Assembly: GCF_000022025.1 (NCBI RefSeq)
Contig: NC_011886.1
Coordinates: 1,302,097-1,366,096 of the forward strand
DNA length: 64,000 nucleotides
Origin: Pseudarthrobacter chlorophenolicus A6
GTDB taxonomy: Bacteria > Actinomycetota > Actinomycetes > Actinomycetales > Micrococcaceae
Direction: 5' to 3'
Shown here: positions 16,368-24,184 of the stretch, piece by piece
Numbering within the stretch: the stretch's first letter is position 1
How the letters are laid out: each line of letters begins with the position of its first letter
Program-made: the position numbers and the translations under genes
The notes under the pieces: model-generated
Told to the model about the DNA's origin: nothing
The model's database searches: none
Seen by the model: only the letters and a program-made list of their open reading frames with translations

Positions 16368-16961
16368 ATGTCTTCCAGCGTCGGCGTCATCCTCGGGTTC
16401 CCGCCTGGCATAGCAGCAGAGCTCCAGCAATGGCGTGCGTCCTTTGGCGATCCGCTGGCCGGCGTGGTGCCTGCGCACATCACGCTGGTGACCACCACGC
16501 CTACCCATGACTGGGAGGCCACCCTGGCCCACGTCCGGGACGTGGCCCGCCGGCAAAGCCCCTTCATGGTCACCATCGCCGGGACCGGATCCTTCCGCCC
16601 CGTTTCACCGGTGGTGTTCATCAAGGTCGAGGACGGTTTCGACGAGTGCGTCGAGCTGCACGAAAAGCTCCAGCAGGGCCCGCTGCAGCGTGACCTGCCC
16701 TTCGCTTTCCACCCGCACGTCACCATCGCCCACGATGTCAGCCCGGAAAGCCTCGATGAGGCGGAAACGGTGCTGAAAGACTACAAGGCCACCTTCCCCG
16801 TGGTTAGCATGGGACTCTACGAGCATGATGCAGACGGCATCTGGCAGCTACGGGAAGAGCTGGACTTTGGGACCGAAACTGACAACGACGCCGGCACCCG
16901 ATTCGCGGACGGTGCTGCGGAAGCGGCATCCCGAACCGGCGGGGCAGCCTCTTCCCACTGA
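16368..16961 (+). CDS. 2'-5' RNA ligase family protein
   Basis: 197 residues with the two HxT signatures of the 2H phosphoesterase superfamily: His37-Ile-Thr39 (AHITLVTTTP) and His117-Val-Thr119 (FHPHVTIAH). Members act on cyclic phosphates or 2'-5' linked RNA. The first 170 residues cover the domain; the last 30 are polar and low in complexity. It sits in the trpS transcript, which suggests a tRNA-related role, but this is only inference. Confidence 0.82.
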   Translation: MSSSVGVILGFPPGIAAELQQWRASFGDPLAGVVPAHITLVTTTPTHDWEATLAHVRDVARRQSPFMVTIAGTGSFRPVSPVVFIKVEDGFDECVELHEKLQQGPLQRDLPFAFHPHVTIAHDVSPESLDEAETVLKDYKATFPVVSMGLYEHDADGIWQLREELDFGTETDNDAGTRFADGAAEAASRTGGAASSH

Positions 16962-16998
16962 GCGGGCCAAGCTGCAACTGGCCGTCAGCCAAAAGCGC

Positions 16999-17973
16999 AT
17001 GGACTGGAGCAAGGCGCGCAGGTCCGGCGGCGGGGGTGTCAAATCCCTCCTGGCCATGGTCCAATGGCTGCTTGCCCGGCTGAACGCCTTCCGTCCCATG
17101 CGCGTGTTCCGGCACTACAGCCTCCAGCACGGCCCGCTGATGAGCGCCGGCATCGGCTTCAACATGTTCTTCTCCATCACCGGCCTGCTGGCCACCGGGT
17201 TCTCCGTTGCGGGGCTGGTTTTGCGCGGACAGCCTGCACTGCTGGACAGCATCGTCAGCAGCGTGGCTGCAAGCGCCCCGGGCCTGTTGAAGGTGGACGG
17301 CGGAACGGGCCTGGTGGACCCCCAGGACATGCTCAACCCGCAGGGCCTGGGACTTACTGCCATCATCGCGGCCATCGTCACCATCATCACCTCCCTGGGC
17401 TGGATCAACGGGCTCAGGGACGGCCTGCGGGGCGTCATGGAACTGCCGCCCCTGGTGGTCAACCCCGTGGTCCTCAAGCTGCGGGACGCGGGCACCCTGC
17501 TCCTCCTCGGGGTAGCCCTCGTCATCAGCGCCGGCGCGTCACTGATTTTCGGTACGGCAGCAGGCTGGGTTTCTGATGTCCTGCACCTTGACGATGCTGT
17601 GGCCGGCCCGCTGACGACGCTCATCAAAATTGCCGTTCCGCTGGTCCTGAGCTGGGTGACGGCCCTCATCATGTTCCGGCTGGCGGGCGGGCTCAAGCTC
17701 TCCCGCCGCGCCCTCCTGGAAGGCACCATCCTGGCCGCCATCGGCACCACGGTGCTGCAGGTCTTCAGCACCGAACTGCTGGGCGGTGCCGGCCGCAATC
17801 CCATCCTGGCGCCGTTTGCCATCATCATCGGGCTGCTGATCTGGTTCAACTTCGTCAGCCAGGTGTACCTCGTTTCGGCAGGCTGGTCCGCCGTCCGTGA
17901 AGCCGACCTGGCCGCGGGGGACAAGCCGCGCAAATCGATCCTCGGCGCCCGCCACACCATTCCCCAAACCTGA
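16999..17973 (+). CDS. YihY/BrkB family inner membrane protein
   Basis: About 324 residues from the ATG at 16999, with six hydrophobic helices and the YihY N-terminal pattern FRPMRVFRHYSLQHGPLMSAGIG. The family was once called ribonuclease BN by mistake; its molecular role is unknown. The frame is open back to 16825, inside the upstream gene, and an earlier non-ATG start overlapping that gene is possible. Helices include GLTAIIAAIVTIITSLGWIN and AIIIGLLIWFNFVSQVYLV. It probably belongs to the trpS transcript. Confidence 0.8.
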   Translation: MDWSKARRSGGGGVKSLLAMVQWLLARLNAFRPMRVFRHYSLQHGPLMSAGIGFNMFFSITGLLATGFSVAGLVLRGQPALLDSIVSSVAASAPGLLKVDGGTGLVDPQDMLNPQGLGLTAIIAAIVTIITSLGWINGLRDGLRGVMELPPLVVNPVVLKLRDAGTLLLLGVALVISAGASLIFGTAAGWVSDVLHLDDAVAGPLTTLIKIAVPLVLSWVTALIMFRLAGGLKLSRRALLEGTILAAIGTTVLQVFSTELLGGAGRNPILAPFAIIIGLLIWFNFVSQVYLVSAGWSAVREADLAAGDKPRKSILGARHTIPQT

Positions 17974-18053
17974 AGAACCGCTCCGCGCCGCTGCAGGGCG
18001 GCCGGCGTCCCCGATTGCGGCAGGGCCTTTTGGCGGCCATCCCTTTGTGATAC

Positions 18054-18065
18054 GTTTCACGAAAC
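18054..18065 (+). promoter_or_regulatory. possible LacI-type operator before the sugar-binding lipoprotein gene
   Basis: GTTTC-AC-GAAAC, a 12-base inverted repeat about 30 bases before the start of the solute-binding protein gene. Short palindromes of this type are bound by LacI-family sugar regulators. No regulator gene lies nearby. Confidence 0.35.
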
Positions 18066-18095
18066 CGCTTTCTGACGAGGGAAGAAGCTGGCTCG

Positions 18096-19394
18096 ATGAC
18101 GCGTCACAGCACCCACCGCCTCCGCAAATCCGTCGCAATGCTCAGCGCGGCATGCCTGCTTGGGCTGACAGCCGCGTGTTCCGCACCGTCGGGCGGAGGA
18201 GGCGACGGGCCGGTGGAGATCCGGTTCGCCTGGTGGGGCAATGCGGGCCGCGCAGAGCTCACCAACAAGGCCATCGCCGAATTCGAAGCCGCGAACCCTG
18301 ACATCAAGGTGAAGCCCGAGTTCGGGGACATCGGCGGTTACTTCGACAAACTCGCCACCCAGGTGGCCGCGAACGATGCACCGGACGTCATCACCATGGG
18401 CGGTGCCTACCCGGCGGAGTATGCCAACCGTGGGGCGCTGCTGGACCTCTCAACGGTCCGGGGTCAACTCGACCTCAGCAAGATGGACCAGGGGGCGCTG
18501 GACAACGGCCAGGTGCAGGGCAAGCAGTACGGCATTTCCACCGGTGCCAACGCCCTCGCCATCGTGGTGAACCCCGCCGTTTTTGCGGCGGCCGGCGTTC
18601 CCCTCCCGGACGATGCCACCTGGAGCTGGGAGGACTTTGCTGAAACCGCCGCGAGCGTGACGGCGAAGAGCCCCAAGGGCACCTCTGGGACGGCAACGGT
18701 CCTCACCCACGACTCCCTGGACGCCTTCGCACGGCAGCGGGGGGAGTCCCTCTACACCCAGGACGGCCAGCTTGGTCTCACCAAGGAGACAGTCCAGGAC
18801 TACTTCGACTTCTCCCTCAAACTCAGCGAGTCCGGCGCTGCGCCCAACGCCTCCGAGACAGTGGAAAAGCTCAGCGTCAGCACCGAACAAACACTCATGG
18901 GCATGGGCCAGGCCGGCATGATGCTCACGTGGAGCAACTCTTTGACGGCGCTCAGCAAGGCCTCCGGAGCCGAACTGAAACTCCTCAAGCTCCCCGGCGA
19001 GAAGCCCACACCGGGCATCTGGCTCCAGTCATCGCAGTTCTACACCATTTCCGCCCGGAGCAAGCACACCGAAGCCGCGGCCAAGCTGGTGAACTTCCTG
19101 GTCAATAACCAGGCCGCCGCCAAGATCATCCAAAGCGACCGCGGCGTGCCCAGCAACCCCGAAATGCGCACGGCCATCCAGGACCTCCTGACGCCGCAAG
19201 GCAAGGTCGAAGCTGCCTACATCGGTGAGGTCGGCAAGATGGACTTCGCGCCCACCTACATCGGGCCCACGGGGTCGACGGCGGTCTCAGAGATCACGGC
19301 GAGGATCAACACCGACGTCCTGTTCAAGCGGTTGACCCCCGAAAAGGCGGCCGAACAGTGGATCAGTGAAAGCAAGGCCGCTATCGGCAAGTAG
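18096..19394 (+). CDS. sugar ABC transporter substrate-binding lipoprotein (orphan)
   Basis: 432 residues of extracellular solute-binding protein family 1. The lipoprotein signal ends in LTAAC with Cys28 as the lipidated residue. The mature part begins IRFAWWGNAGRAELTNKAI, and YGISTGANALAIVVNP and PKGTSGTATVLTHDS resemble oligosaccharide-binding proteins. No permease or ATPase genes are next to it, so it must work with a transporter encoded elsewhere. A palindromic GTTTC..GAAAC site upstream suggests carbohydrate control. The sugar is unknown. Confidence 0.87.
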   Translation: MTRHSTHRLRKSVAMLSAACLLGLTAACSAPSGGGGDGPVEIRFAWWGNAGRAELTNKAIAEFEAANPDIKVKPEFGDIGGYFDKLATQVAANDAPDVITMGGAYPAEYANRGALLDLSTVRGQLDLSKMDQGALDNGQVQGKQYGISTGANALAIVVNPAVFAAAGVPLPDDATWSWEDFAETAASVTAKSPKGTSGTATVLTHDSLDAFARQRGESLYTQDGQLGLTKETVQDYFDFSLKLSESGAAPNASETVEKLSVSTEQTLMGMGQAGMMLTWSNSLTALSKASGAELKLLKLPGEKPTPGIWLQSSQFYTISARSKHTEAAAKLVNFLVNNQAAAKIIQSDRGVPSNPEMRTAIQDLLTPQGKVEAAYIGEVGKMDFAPTYIGPTGSTAVSEITARINTDVLFKRLTPEKAAEQWISESKAAIGK

Positions 19395-19398
19395 GCAG

Positions 19399-19430
19399 CG
19401 CCCGGACGGACGGCCCGAACAGCCCGGGCG
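19399..19430. terminator. possible hairpin between convergent genes
   Basis: CGCCCGG at 19399-19405 pairs with CCGGGCG at 19424-19430 in the 38-base gap between the convergent binding-protein and hydrolase genes. There is no T-run. Confidence 0.3.
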
Positions 19431-19432
19431 GG

Positions 19433-20203
19433 TCAGTGCGCGGCGTCGAGGTACTGGTCGGCCCAGGCCGCGATAATCCTGGCCGCCCGCGCAGCCTGCC
19501 CCTTGCCGGTCAGGAGGTGATCGCTGCCTTCCAGCGAGACGAAGTTCCGGGGGTGCCGGGCCGTCTGGAAGATCGTGCTGGCATTCTCGATCCCCACCGT
19601 GTTGTCGGTGGGGGAGTGGAGCACCATCAGCGGCTTGTGCAGCTGCCGGATGCAGTCCGTGAGGTCGGCGTTTTCCAGGTCCTCCACGAAGTGCCGGCGG
19701 ATCTCCACGCGCTTGCCGCCCAGGTCGACTTCGGCGCTGCCTTCGCTCAGGATCCGGTCCAGGGCGGCGTCGAAGACGTGGGCCACGTGCTTGGGCGAGA
19801 AGGGCGCGCCAACTGTTGCGACGGCGTCGAGCTCCGGGATCTCCCGGGCCGCGGCCAGGACTGCCGCGCCGCCGAAGGAGTGGCCCACCAACAGCGAAAT
19901 TTCCTTGCCCTCGCTGCGCATGAACTCCGCAGCCTTGACCGTGTCGGCAACCTTGTGGCTGAAGGAGCCGGCAGACCACTCGCCGGCGGATCCGCCCAGG
20001 CCCAGGTTGTCGAACCGCAGCATGCCCACGCCGCTGTCCGCCAGCGCCTTACACATCCGCGACGCGGACGGCGCGTCCTTGCCCAGGGTGAAACCGTGCG
20101 AGAAGACGCCCCAGCCCTTGACCGGGCCGTCCGGGATGTCGATGATGCCGGACAGCATCTCTCCGGTGGAACCGGCGAATGTGACCTTCTCTGAGCGGGA
20201 CAC
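19433..20203 (-). CDS. alpha/beta hydrolase
   Basis: 256 residues from a GTG at 20203, chosen because AGGAAGGGG precedes it. The longer frame from an ATG at 20236 would run through a palindromic repeat. The nucleophile elbow is GHSFGG (about residue 106); a late Asp (HSPTDNTV) and His (GSDHLL) complete a plausible catalytic triad. It resembles small serine hydrolases of the dienelactone hydrolase/YbaC type. The substrate is unknown. A 62-base palindrome stands just upstream. Confidence 0.83.
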   Translation of the reverse strand: MSRSEKVTFAGSTGEMLSGIIDIPDGPVKGWGVFSHGFTLGKDAPSASRMCKALADSGVGMLRFDNLGLGGSAGEWSAGSFSHKVADTVKAAEFMRSEGKEISLLVGHSFGGAAVLAAAREIPELDAVATVGAPFSPKHVAHVFDAALDRILSEGSAEVDLGGKRVEIRRHFVEDLENADLTDCIRQLHKPLMVLHSPTDNTVGIENASTIFQTARHPRNFVSLEGSDHLLTGKGQAARAARIIAAWADQYLDAAH

Positions 20204-20225
20204 GGTGTCCCCTTCCTGATCCTGC

Positions 20226-20287
20226 CGTTGCCCCATCAGATAAGGCTCCTAAAACCCGGTTTTGGGACCATATCTGATAGGGCAACG
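20226..20287. repeat. 62-base imperfect palindrome
   Basis: CGTTGCCC at the left end matches GGGCAACG at the right; inside it, ATCAGATA pairs with TATCTGAT, and the centre AAAACC-C-GGTTTT closes the fold. Only about four mismatches and one bulge interrupt some 30 paired bases. It lies between sdhB and the hydrolase gene, in the hydrolase's leader, and matches no other element in the window. Confidence 0.8.
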
Positions 20288-20307
20288 TGCGTCTTGGTGA
20301 TGATACG

Positions 20308-20348
20308 ACGACGGCGCCAGCCCCCTTGGGTGGGGACGGCGCCGTCGT
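20308..20348 (-). terminator. sdh operon terminator
   Basis: ACGACGGCGCC at 20308-20318 and its complement at 20338-20348 form an 11-bp stem just after sdhB. The loop also carries CCCCAC-type bases that can pair further. Confidence 0.6.
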
Positions 20349-20363
20349 CTGGGGTGTTTTTCG

Positions 20364-21146
20364 TCAGATCTTGCGGGAGAGGATCGCCTGCTTGACCTCG
20401 GCGATCGCCTGCGTCACTTGGATGCCGCGGGGGCATGCTTCGGAGCAGTTGAAGGTGGTGCGGCAGCGCCACACGCCTTCCTTGTCGTTGAGGATCTCCA
20501 GGCGCATGTCGCCGGCGTCATCACGGGAATCGAAGATGAAGCGGTGCGCGTTGACGATTGCGGCCGGGCCGAAGTACTGGCCGTCGGTCCAGAACACCGG
20601 GCAGGAGGACGTGCACGCAGCGCAAAGGATGCACTTGGTGGTGTCGTCGAAGCGCTCACGGTCTTCAGCGGACTGGAGGCGTTCCTTCGTGGGCTCGTGG
20701 CCCTTGTTGATCAGGAACGGCATGACCTCGCGGTAGGACTGGAAGAACGGCTCCATGTCCACAATGAGGTCCTTCTCCACCGGCAGGCCCTTGATGGGTT
20801 CCACCGTGATGGGCTTGGACGTGTCCAGGTCCTTCAGGAGGGTCTTGCAGGCGAGGCGGTTGCGGCCGTTGATGCGCATGGCATCGGAGCCGCACACGCC
20901 GTGGGCGCAGGAGCGGCGGAACGACAGGCTGCCGTCCATCTCCCACTTGACCTTGTGCAGGGCGTCCAGGACGCGGTCCGTGCCGTACATGGTGAGGTGG
21001 TAGTCGTCCCAGGTTGCCTCTTCCGAGACCTCCGGGTTGTACCGGCGGACGCGCATGTGGACATCGAACGTGGGGATTTCGCCGCCCCCGCCGACGCCGG
21101 CAGGCAGTTCAATCTTTGAGGCTGGCTCAGCGATTTCAGCGGTCAT
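20364..21146 (-). CDS. sdhB: succinate dehydrogenase iron-sulfur subunit
   Basis: 260 residues. The N-terminal [2Fe-2S] ferredoxin domain uses Cys80, Cys85, Asp88 and Cys100 (CAHGVCGSDAM and RLAC; Asp as third ligand is normal in many SdhB). The C-terminal part carries CILCAACTSSCPVF and SEACPRGIQVTQAI for the [4Fe-4S] and [3Fe-4S] clusters. It passes electrons from SdhA to the membrane anchors. It is the last gene of sdhC-D-A-B and starts one base after sdhA ends. Confidence 0.97.
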   Translation of the reverse strand: MTAEIAEPASKIELPAGVGGGGEIPTFDVHMRVRRYNPEVSEEATWDDYHLTMYGTDRVLDALHKVKWEMDGSLSFRRSCAHGVCGSDAMRINGRNRLACKTLLKDLDTSKPITVEPIKGLPVEKDLIVDMEPFFQSYREVMPFLINKGHEPTKERLQSAEDRERFDDTTKCILCAACTSSCPVFWTDGQYFGPAAIVNAHRFIFDSRDDAGDMRLEILNDKEGVWRCRTTFNCSEACPRGIQVTQAIAEVKQAILSRKI

Positions 21147-21147
21147 C

Positions 21148-22947
21148 TTAGTACTTCCTCACCATCGGCTCGTAGCGGGTAAAGACGACCGGCTTGGTGG
21201 CCAGCCGGATTCCGGCGATTGCTTCCGCCGATCCGTCAGCCGGCGCGTGGTCATCCTTGTACGCCATGGAGTGCTTCATGAATTTCTCGTCGTCACGGTC
21301 CGGGAAGTCCTCGCGGAAGTGTCCGCCGCGGGATTCCTCACGGTGCAGGGCAGCAACCGTCATGACCTTGGCCAGTTCCAGCAGGAAGCCCAGTTCCACG
21401 GCCTCGAGGAGGTCAAGGTTGAAGCGCTTGCCCTTGTCCTGCACGTTGATGTGCTTGTAGCGCTCCTCGAAGGAGGCGATGTCGCTCAAGACCTGGTTCA
21501 GGGTGTCCGCGGTGCGGAACACCTGCATGTTGGCGTCCATGGTGTCCTGCAGTTCCTTGCGGATCTGGGCCACCTTTTCGTCGCCGGTGCCGTTGCGGGC
21601 GATGTCCAGCAGTTCCGTGGTGTAATCCAGCGGGTTTTCCGGCAGCTCCACGAACTGGGCCGTCTTGGCGTATTCCGCGGCGGCGACGCCGGCACGCTTG
21701 CCGAACACGTTGATGTCCAGCAGGGAGTTGGTGCCCAGGCGGTTGGAGCCGTGCACGGACACGCAGGCCACCTCACCCGCGGCGTACAGGCCAGGGATCA
21801 CGGTGTCGTTGTCCTGGAGGACCTCGGTTTCGATGTTCGTGGGGATACCGCCCATGGCGTAGTGCGCGGTGGGGAACACCGGCACCGGCTCCGTGTACGG
21901 CTCGACGCCCAGGTAGGTGCGGGCGAACTCGGTGATGTCCGGGAGCTTGGCGTCGATGTGCGCCGGTTCCAGGTGGGTCAGGTCCAGGAGGACGTAATCC
22001 TTGTTAGGGCCGCAGCCGCGGCCTTCACGGACTTCGTTGGCCATGGAACGGGCCACGATGTCGCGGGGTGCAAGGTCCTTGATGGTGGGGGCGTACCGCT
22101 CCATGAAGCGTTCACCGTCCGAGTTGCGCAGGATGGCGCCCTCACCGCGGGCAGCCTCGGAGAGGAGGATGCCCAGGCCCGCAAGGCCTGTCGGGTGGAA
22201 CTGGAAGAACTCCATGTCCTCCAGGGGGATGCCGCGGCGGAACGCGATACCCATGCCGTCACCGGTCAGGGTGTGGGCGTTGGAGGTGGTCTTGAAGACC
22301 TTGCCGGCGCCGCCGGAGGCGAACACCACGGACTTGGCCTGGAACACGTGCAGTTCGCCGGTGGCGAGGTCGTAGGAAACCACACCAGCAACGCGCTTCT
22401 GCTTGTAGGAGGTGCCGTCTTCGCGGACCGCGTCCTCTTCGACCGTCAGCAGGTCCAGGACGTAGTACTCGTTGTAGAACTCAACGTTGTGCTTGACGCA
22501 GTTTTGGTACAGGGTCTGCAGGATCATGTGGCCGGTGCGGTCCGCTGCGTAGCACGCACGGCGGACGGGTGCCTTGCCGTGGTCGCGGGTGTGGCCACCG
22601 AACCGGCGCTGGTCGATCCGGCCCTCGGGCGTGCGGTTGAACGGCAGGCCCATCTTTTCCAGGTCGAGCACGGCGTCGATGGCTTCCTTGGCCATGACCT
22701 CGGCGGCGTCCTGGTCCACCAGGTAGTCACCGCCCTTGACGGTGTCGAACGTGTGCCACTCCCAGTTGTCTTCCTCGACGTTGGCAAGGGCTGCACACAT
22801 GCCACCCTGCGCCGCACCGGTGTGCGAGCGGGTGGGGTAGAGCTTGGTCAGTACTGCTGTGCGCGCGCGCTGACCGGATTCGATCGCGGCGCGCATGCCA
22901 GCGCCACCGGCACCGACGATGACGACGTCGTACTTATGGACCTGCAT
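21148..22947 (-). CDS. sdhA: succinate dehydrogenase flavoprotein subunit
   Basis: 599 residues from the ATG at 22947. FAD binding is by VVIVGAGGAGMRAA at the start, and the covalent-FAD histidine is His42 in PTRSHTGAAQGG. The capping-domain and active-site blocks include FQFHPTGLAGLGILLSEAA and TAHYAMGGIPTN. It oxidises succinate to fumarate in the TCA cycle. The longer open frame upstream crosses the sdhD-sdhA gap and is not coding. Confidence 0.97.
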   Translation of the reverse strand: MQVHKYDVVIVGAGGAGMRAAIESGQRARTAVLTKLYPTRSHTGAAQGGMCAALANVEEDNWEWHTFDTVKGGDYLVDQDAAEVMAKEAIDAVLDLEKMGLPFNRTPEGRIDQRRFGGHTRDHGKAPVRRACYAADRTGHMILQTLYQNCVKHNVEFYNEYYVLDLLTVEEDAVREDGTSYKQKRVAGVVSYDLATGELHVFQAKSVVFASGGAGKVFKTTSNAHTLTGDGMGIAFRRGIPLEDMEFFQFHPTGLAGLGILLSEAARGEGAILRNSDGERFMERYAPTIKDLAPRDIVARSMANEVREGRGCGPNKDYVLLDLTHLEPAHIDAKLPDITEFARTYLGVEPYTEPVPVFPTAHYAMGGIPTNIETEVLQDNDTVIPGLYAAGEVACVSVHGSNRLGTNSLLDINVFGKRAGVAAAEYAKTAQFVELPENPLDYTTELLDIARNGTGDEKVAQIRKELQDTMDANMQVFRTADTLNQVLSDIASFEERYKHINVQDKGKRFNLDLLEAVELGFLLELAKVMTVAALHREESRGGHFREDFPDRDDEKFMKHSMAYKDDHAPADGSAEAIAGIRLATKPVVFTRYEPMVRKY

Positions 22948-23015
22948 ACCAGACGCTCTTTCTCTCAAAATTCGCAATAAAACAAACGGGGGCGTATTGC
23001 TGTCCCCGCACAACA

Positions 23016-23042
23016 GGGCCCGCGGTTTATGCCCGCGGGCCC
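23016..23042 (-). other. intra-operon hairpin between sdhD and sdhA
   Basis: GGGCCCGCGG at 23016-23025 pairs perfectly with 23033-23042 around a seven-base loop, in the 110-base gap between sdhD and sdhA. It has no T-run. It may stabilise or partly terminate the transcript. Confidence 0.5.
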
Positions 23043-23057
23043 GGGATGATGCTGGTG

Positions 23058-23519
23058 CTAGGCAGGGCAGAAGCCGCCAGGCAGCGGAACGCCGTCCACC
23101 ACGGGGCACGGATCGAAGGTGAAGATCACCAGGGTGCCCAGGACGATGATGACCACGGTGGCCGAGTAAAGGACCGTCTTCAGCCAGCGGCGGGTCGAGT
23201 CCTTCTCTGCGTAGTCGTTGATGATGGTGCGCACGCCGTTGGTGCCGTGCAGCATGGCCAGCCACAGCATGGCGAGGTCCCAGAACTGCCAGAACGGGTC
23301 TGCCCACTTGCCGGCCACGAAGCCGAAGTCGATGGCGTGGATGCCTTCGCCCACCATGAGGTTGACGAACAGGTGCCCGAAGATGAGGACCACCAGCACC
23401 ACGCCGGAGAGGCGCATGAACAGCCAGGCGATCATCTCGAAGTTGCCCCGGCTTCCGCCGTTGCGGCGGTACTGGGGTGCGATCCGCCCGCTGCGGGGGC
23501 TCTCGATGGTTGCAGTCAT
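23058..23519 (-). CDS. sdhD: succinate dehydrogenase membrane anchor subunit
   Basis: 153 residues with three membrane helices, for example FEMIAWLFMRLSGVVLVVLI and YSATVVIIVLGTLVIFTF. A polar N-terminus of about 30 residues precedes them. His in FGHLFVN is a candidate heme ligand. Together with SdhC it anchors the dehydrogenase and reduces menaquinone. It lies three bases after sdhC. Confidence 0.9.
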   Translation of the reverse strand: MTATIESPRSGRIAPQYRRNGGSRGNFEMIAWLFMRLSGVVLVVLIFGHLFVNLMVGEGIHAIDFGFVAGKWADPFWQFWDLAMLWLAMLHGTNGVRTIINDYAEKDSTRRWLKTVLYSATVVIIVLGTLVIFTFDPCPVVDGVPLPGGFCPA

Positions 23520-23522
23520 GGC

Positions 23523-23903
23523 TTAGTGACCTCCGAGGGCGAGGGACAGGTGGCGGATGGAGAAGGCAACCATGGTGACAACCCAGAGGCCCAGGACTGC
23601 CCAGAGCATCTGGCGCTGGTACTTGGCGCCCTTCTTCCAGAAGTCCACTGCGATGATGCGCAGGCCGTTGAAGGCGTGGAACACGATCGCAGCGACAAGG
23701 CCGGTCTCACCCAGTGCCATCAGCGGATTCTTGTAGGCGCCAATGACGGCGGTGTACGCCTCCGGGGACACACGCACCAGGCTTGTGTCCAGGACGTGGA
23801 CCAACAAGAAGAAAAAGATCACTACACCGGTAATCCGGTGTCCTACCCAAGACCACATGCCTTCACGGCCGCGGTACAAGGTGCCAGCTGGTTTTGTCGG
23901 CAC
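23523..23903 (-). CDS. sdhC: succinate dehydrogenase cytochrome b556 subunit
   Basis: 126 residues from a GTG at 23903 that follows GGGAGG by seven bases; the longer frame to 23975 lacks a ribosome site. The SdhC signature GHRITGVVIFFFLLVHVLD (about residues 20-38) supplies the heme-binding histidines, and two further helices follow. It is the first gene of the sdh operon, with a well-formed promoter about 90 bases upstream. Confidence 0.92.
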   Translation of the reverse strand: MPTKPAGTLYRGREGMWSWVGHRITGVVIFFFLLVHVLDTSLVRVSPEAYTAVIGAYKNPLMALGETGLVAAIVFHAFNGLRIIAVDFWKKGAKYQRQMLWAVLGLWVVTMVAFSIRHLSLALGGH

Positions 23904-23991
23904 TGATAAACCTCCCTGCAACACAGCGGCGCTGGCATGAGATCCACGCGGGGGGAACGCCTGCTGCGAGAGCACTCGTAGCTCAGGCCTA

Positions 23992-24020
23992 AATCTAGGC
24001 TTCGCTCACAGCTTATTCAA
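23992..24020 (-). promoter_or_regulatory. promoter of the sdhCDAB operon
   Basis: On the minus strand TTGAAT (24020-24015), a 17-base spacer and TAGATT (23997-23992) make a near-consensus sigma-A promoter, the best in the window. The -10 lies in the palindrome GCCTAAATCTAGGC, which could also be an operator. The leader would be about 85 bases. Confidence 0.7.
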
Positions 24021-24170
24021 TTTAGGGGCATCTTGCTGCCCAGCAGTGGCGCGGTTTTTCTGATTTTTTGAGACAAACGCCACAAAGCCTTGCTCTGAAA
24101 GCGGCTGTGCTGCTTCCGGGCGGGCCCCGGGGCGCAGGTCCTTCTACACCGGCAACCGCACCCATTCGGC

Positions 24171-24176
24171 TAAAGT
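24171..24176 (+). promoter_or_regulatory. -10 hexamer TAAAGT before manC
   Basis: TAAAGT followed by eight bases and the ATG of manC (or five bases to the in-frame GTG at 24182). No clear -35. Confidence 0.4.
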
Positions 24177-24184
24177 AAGCCGTG

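Noticed and set aside
24046..24083. GTGGCG...CGCCAC gapped inverted repeat in the sdhC-manC gap
   Set aside because: Six-base arms 26 bases apart are expected by chance in GC-rich DNA.
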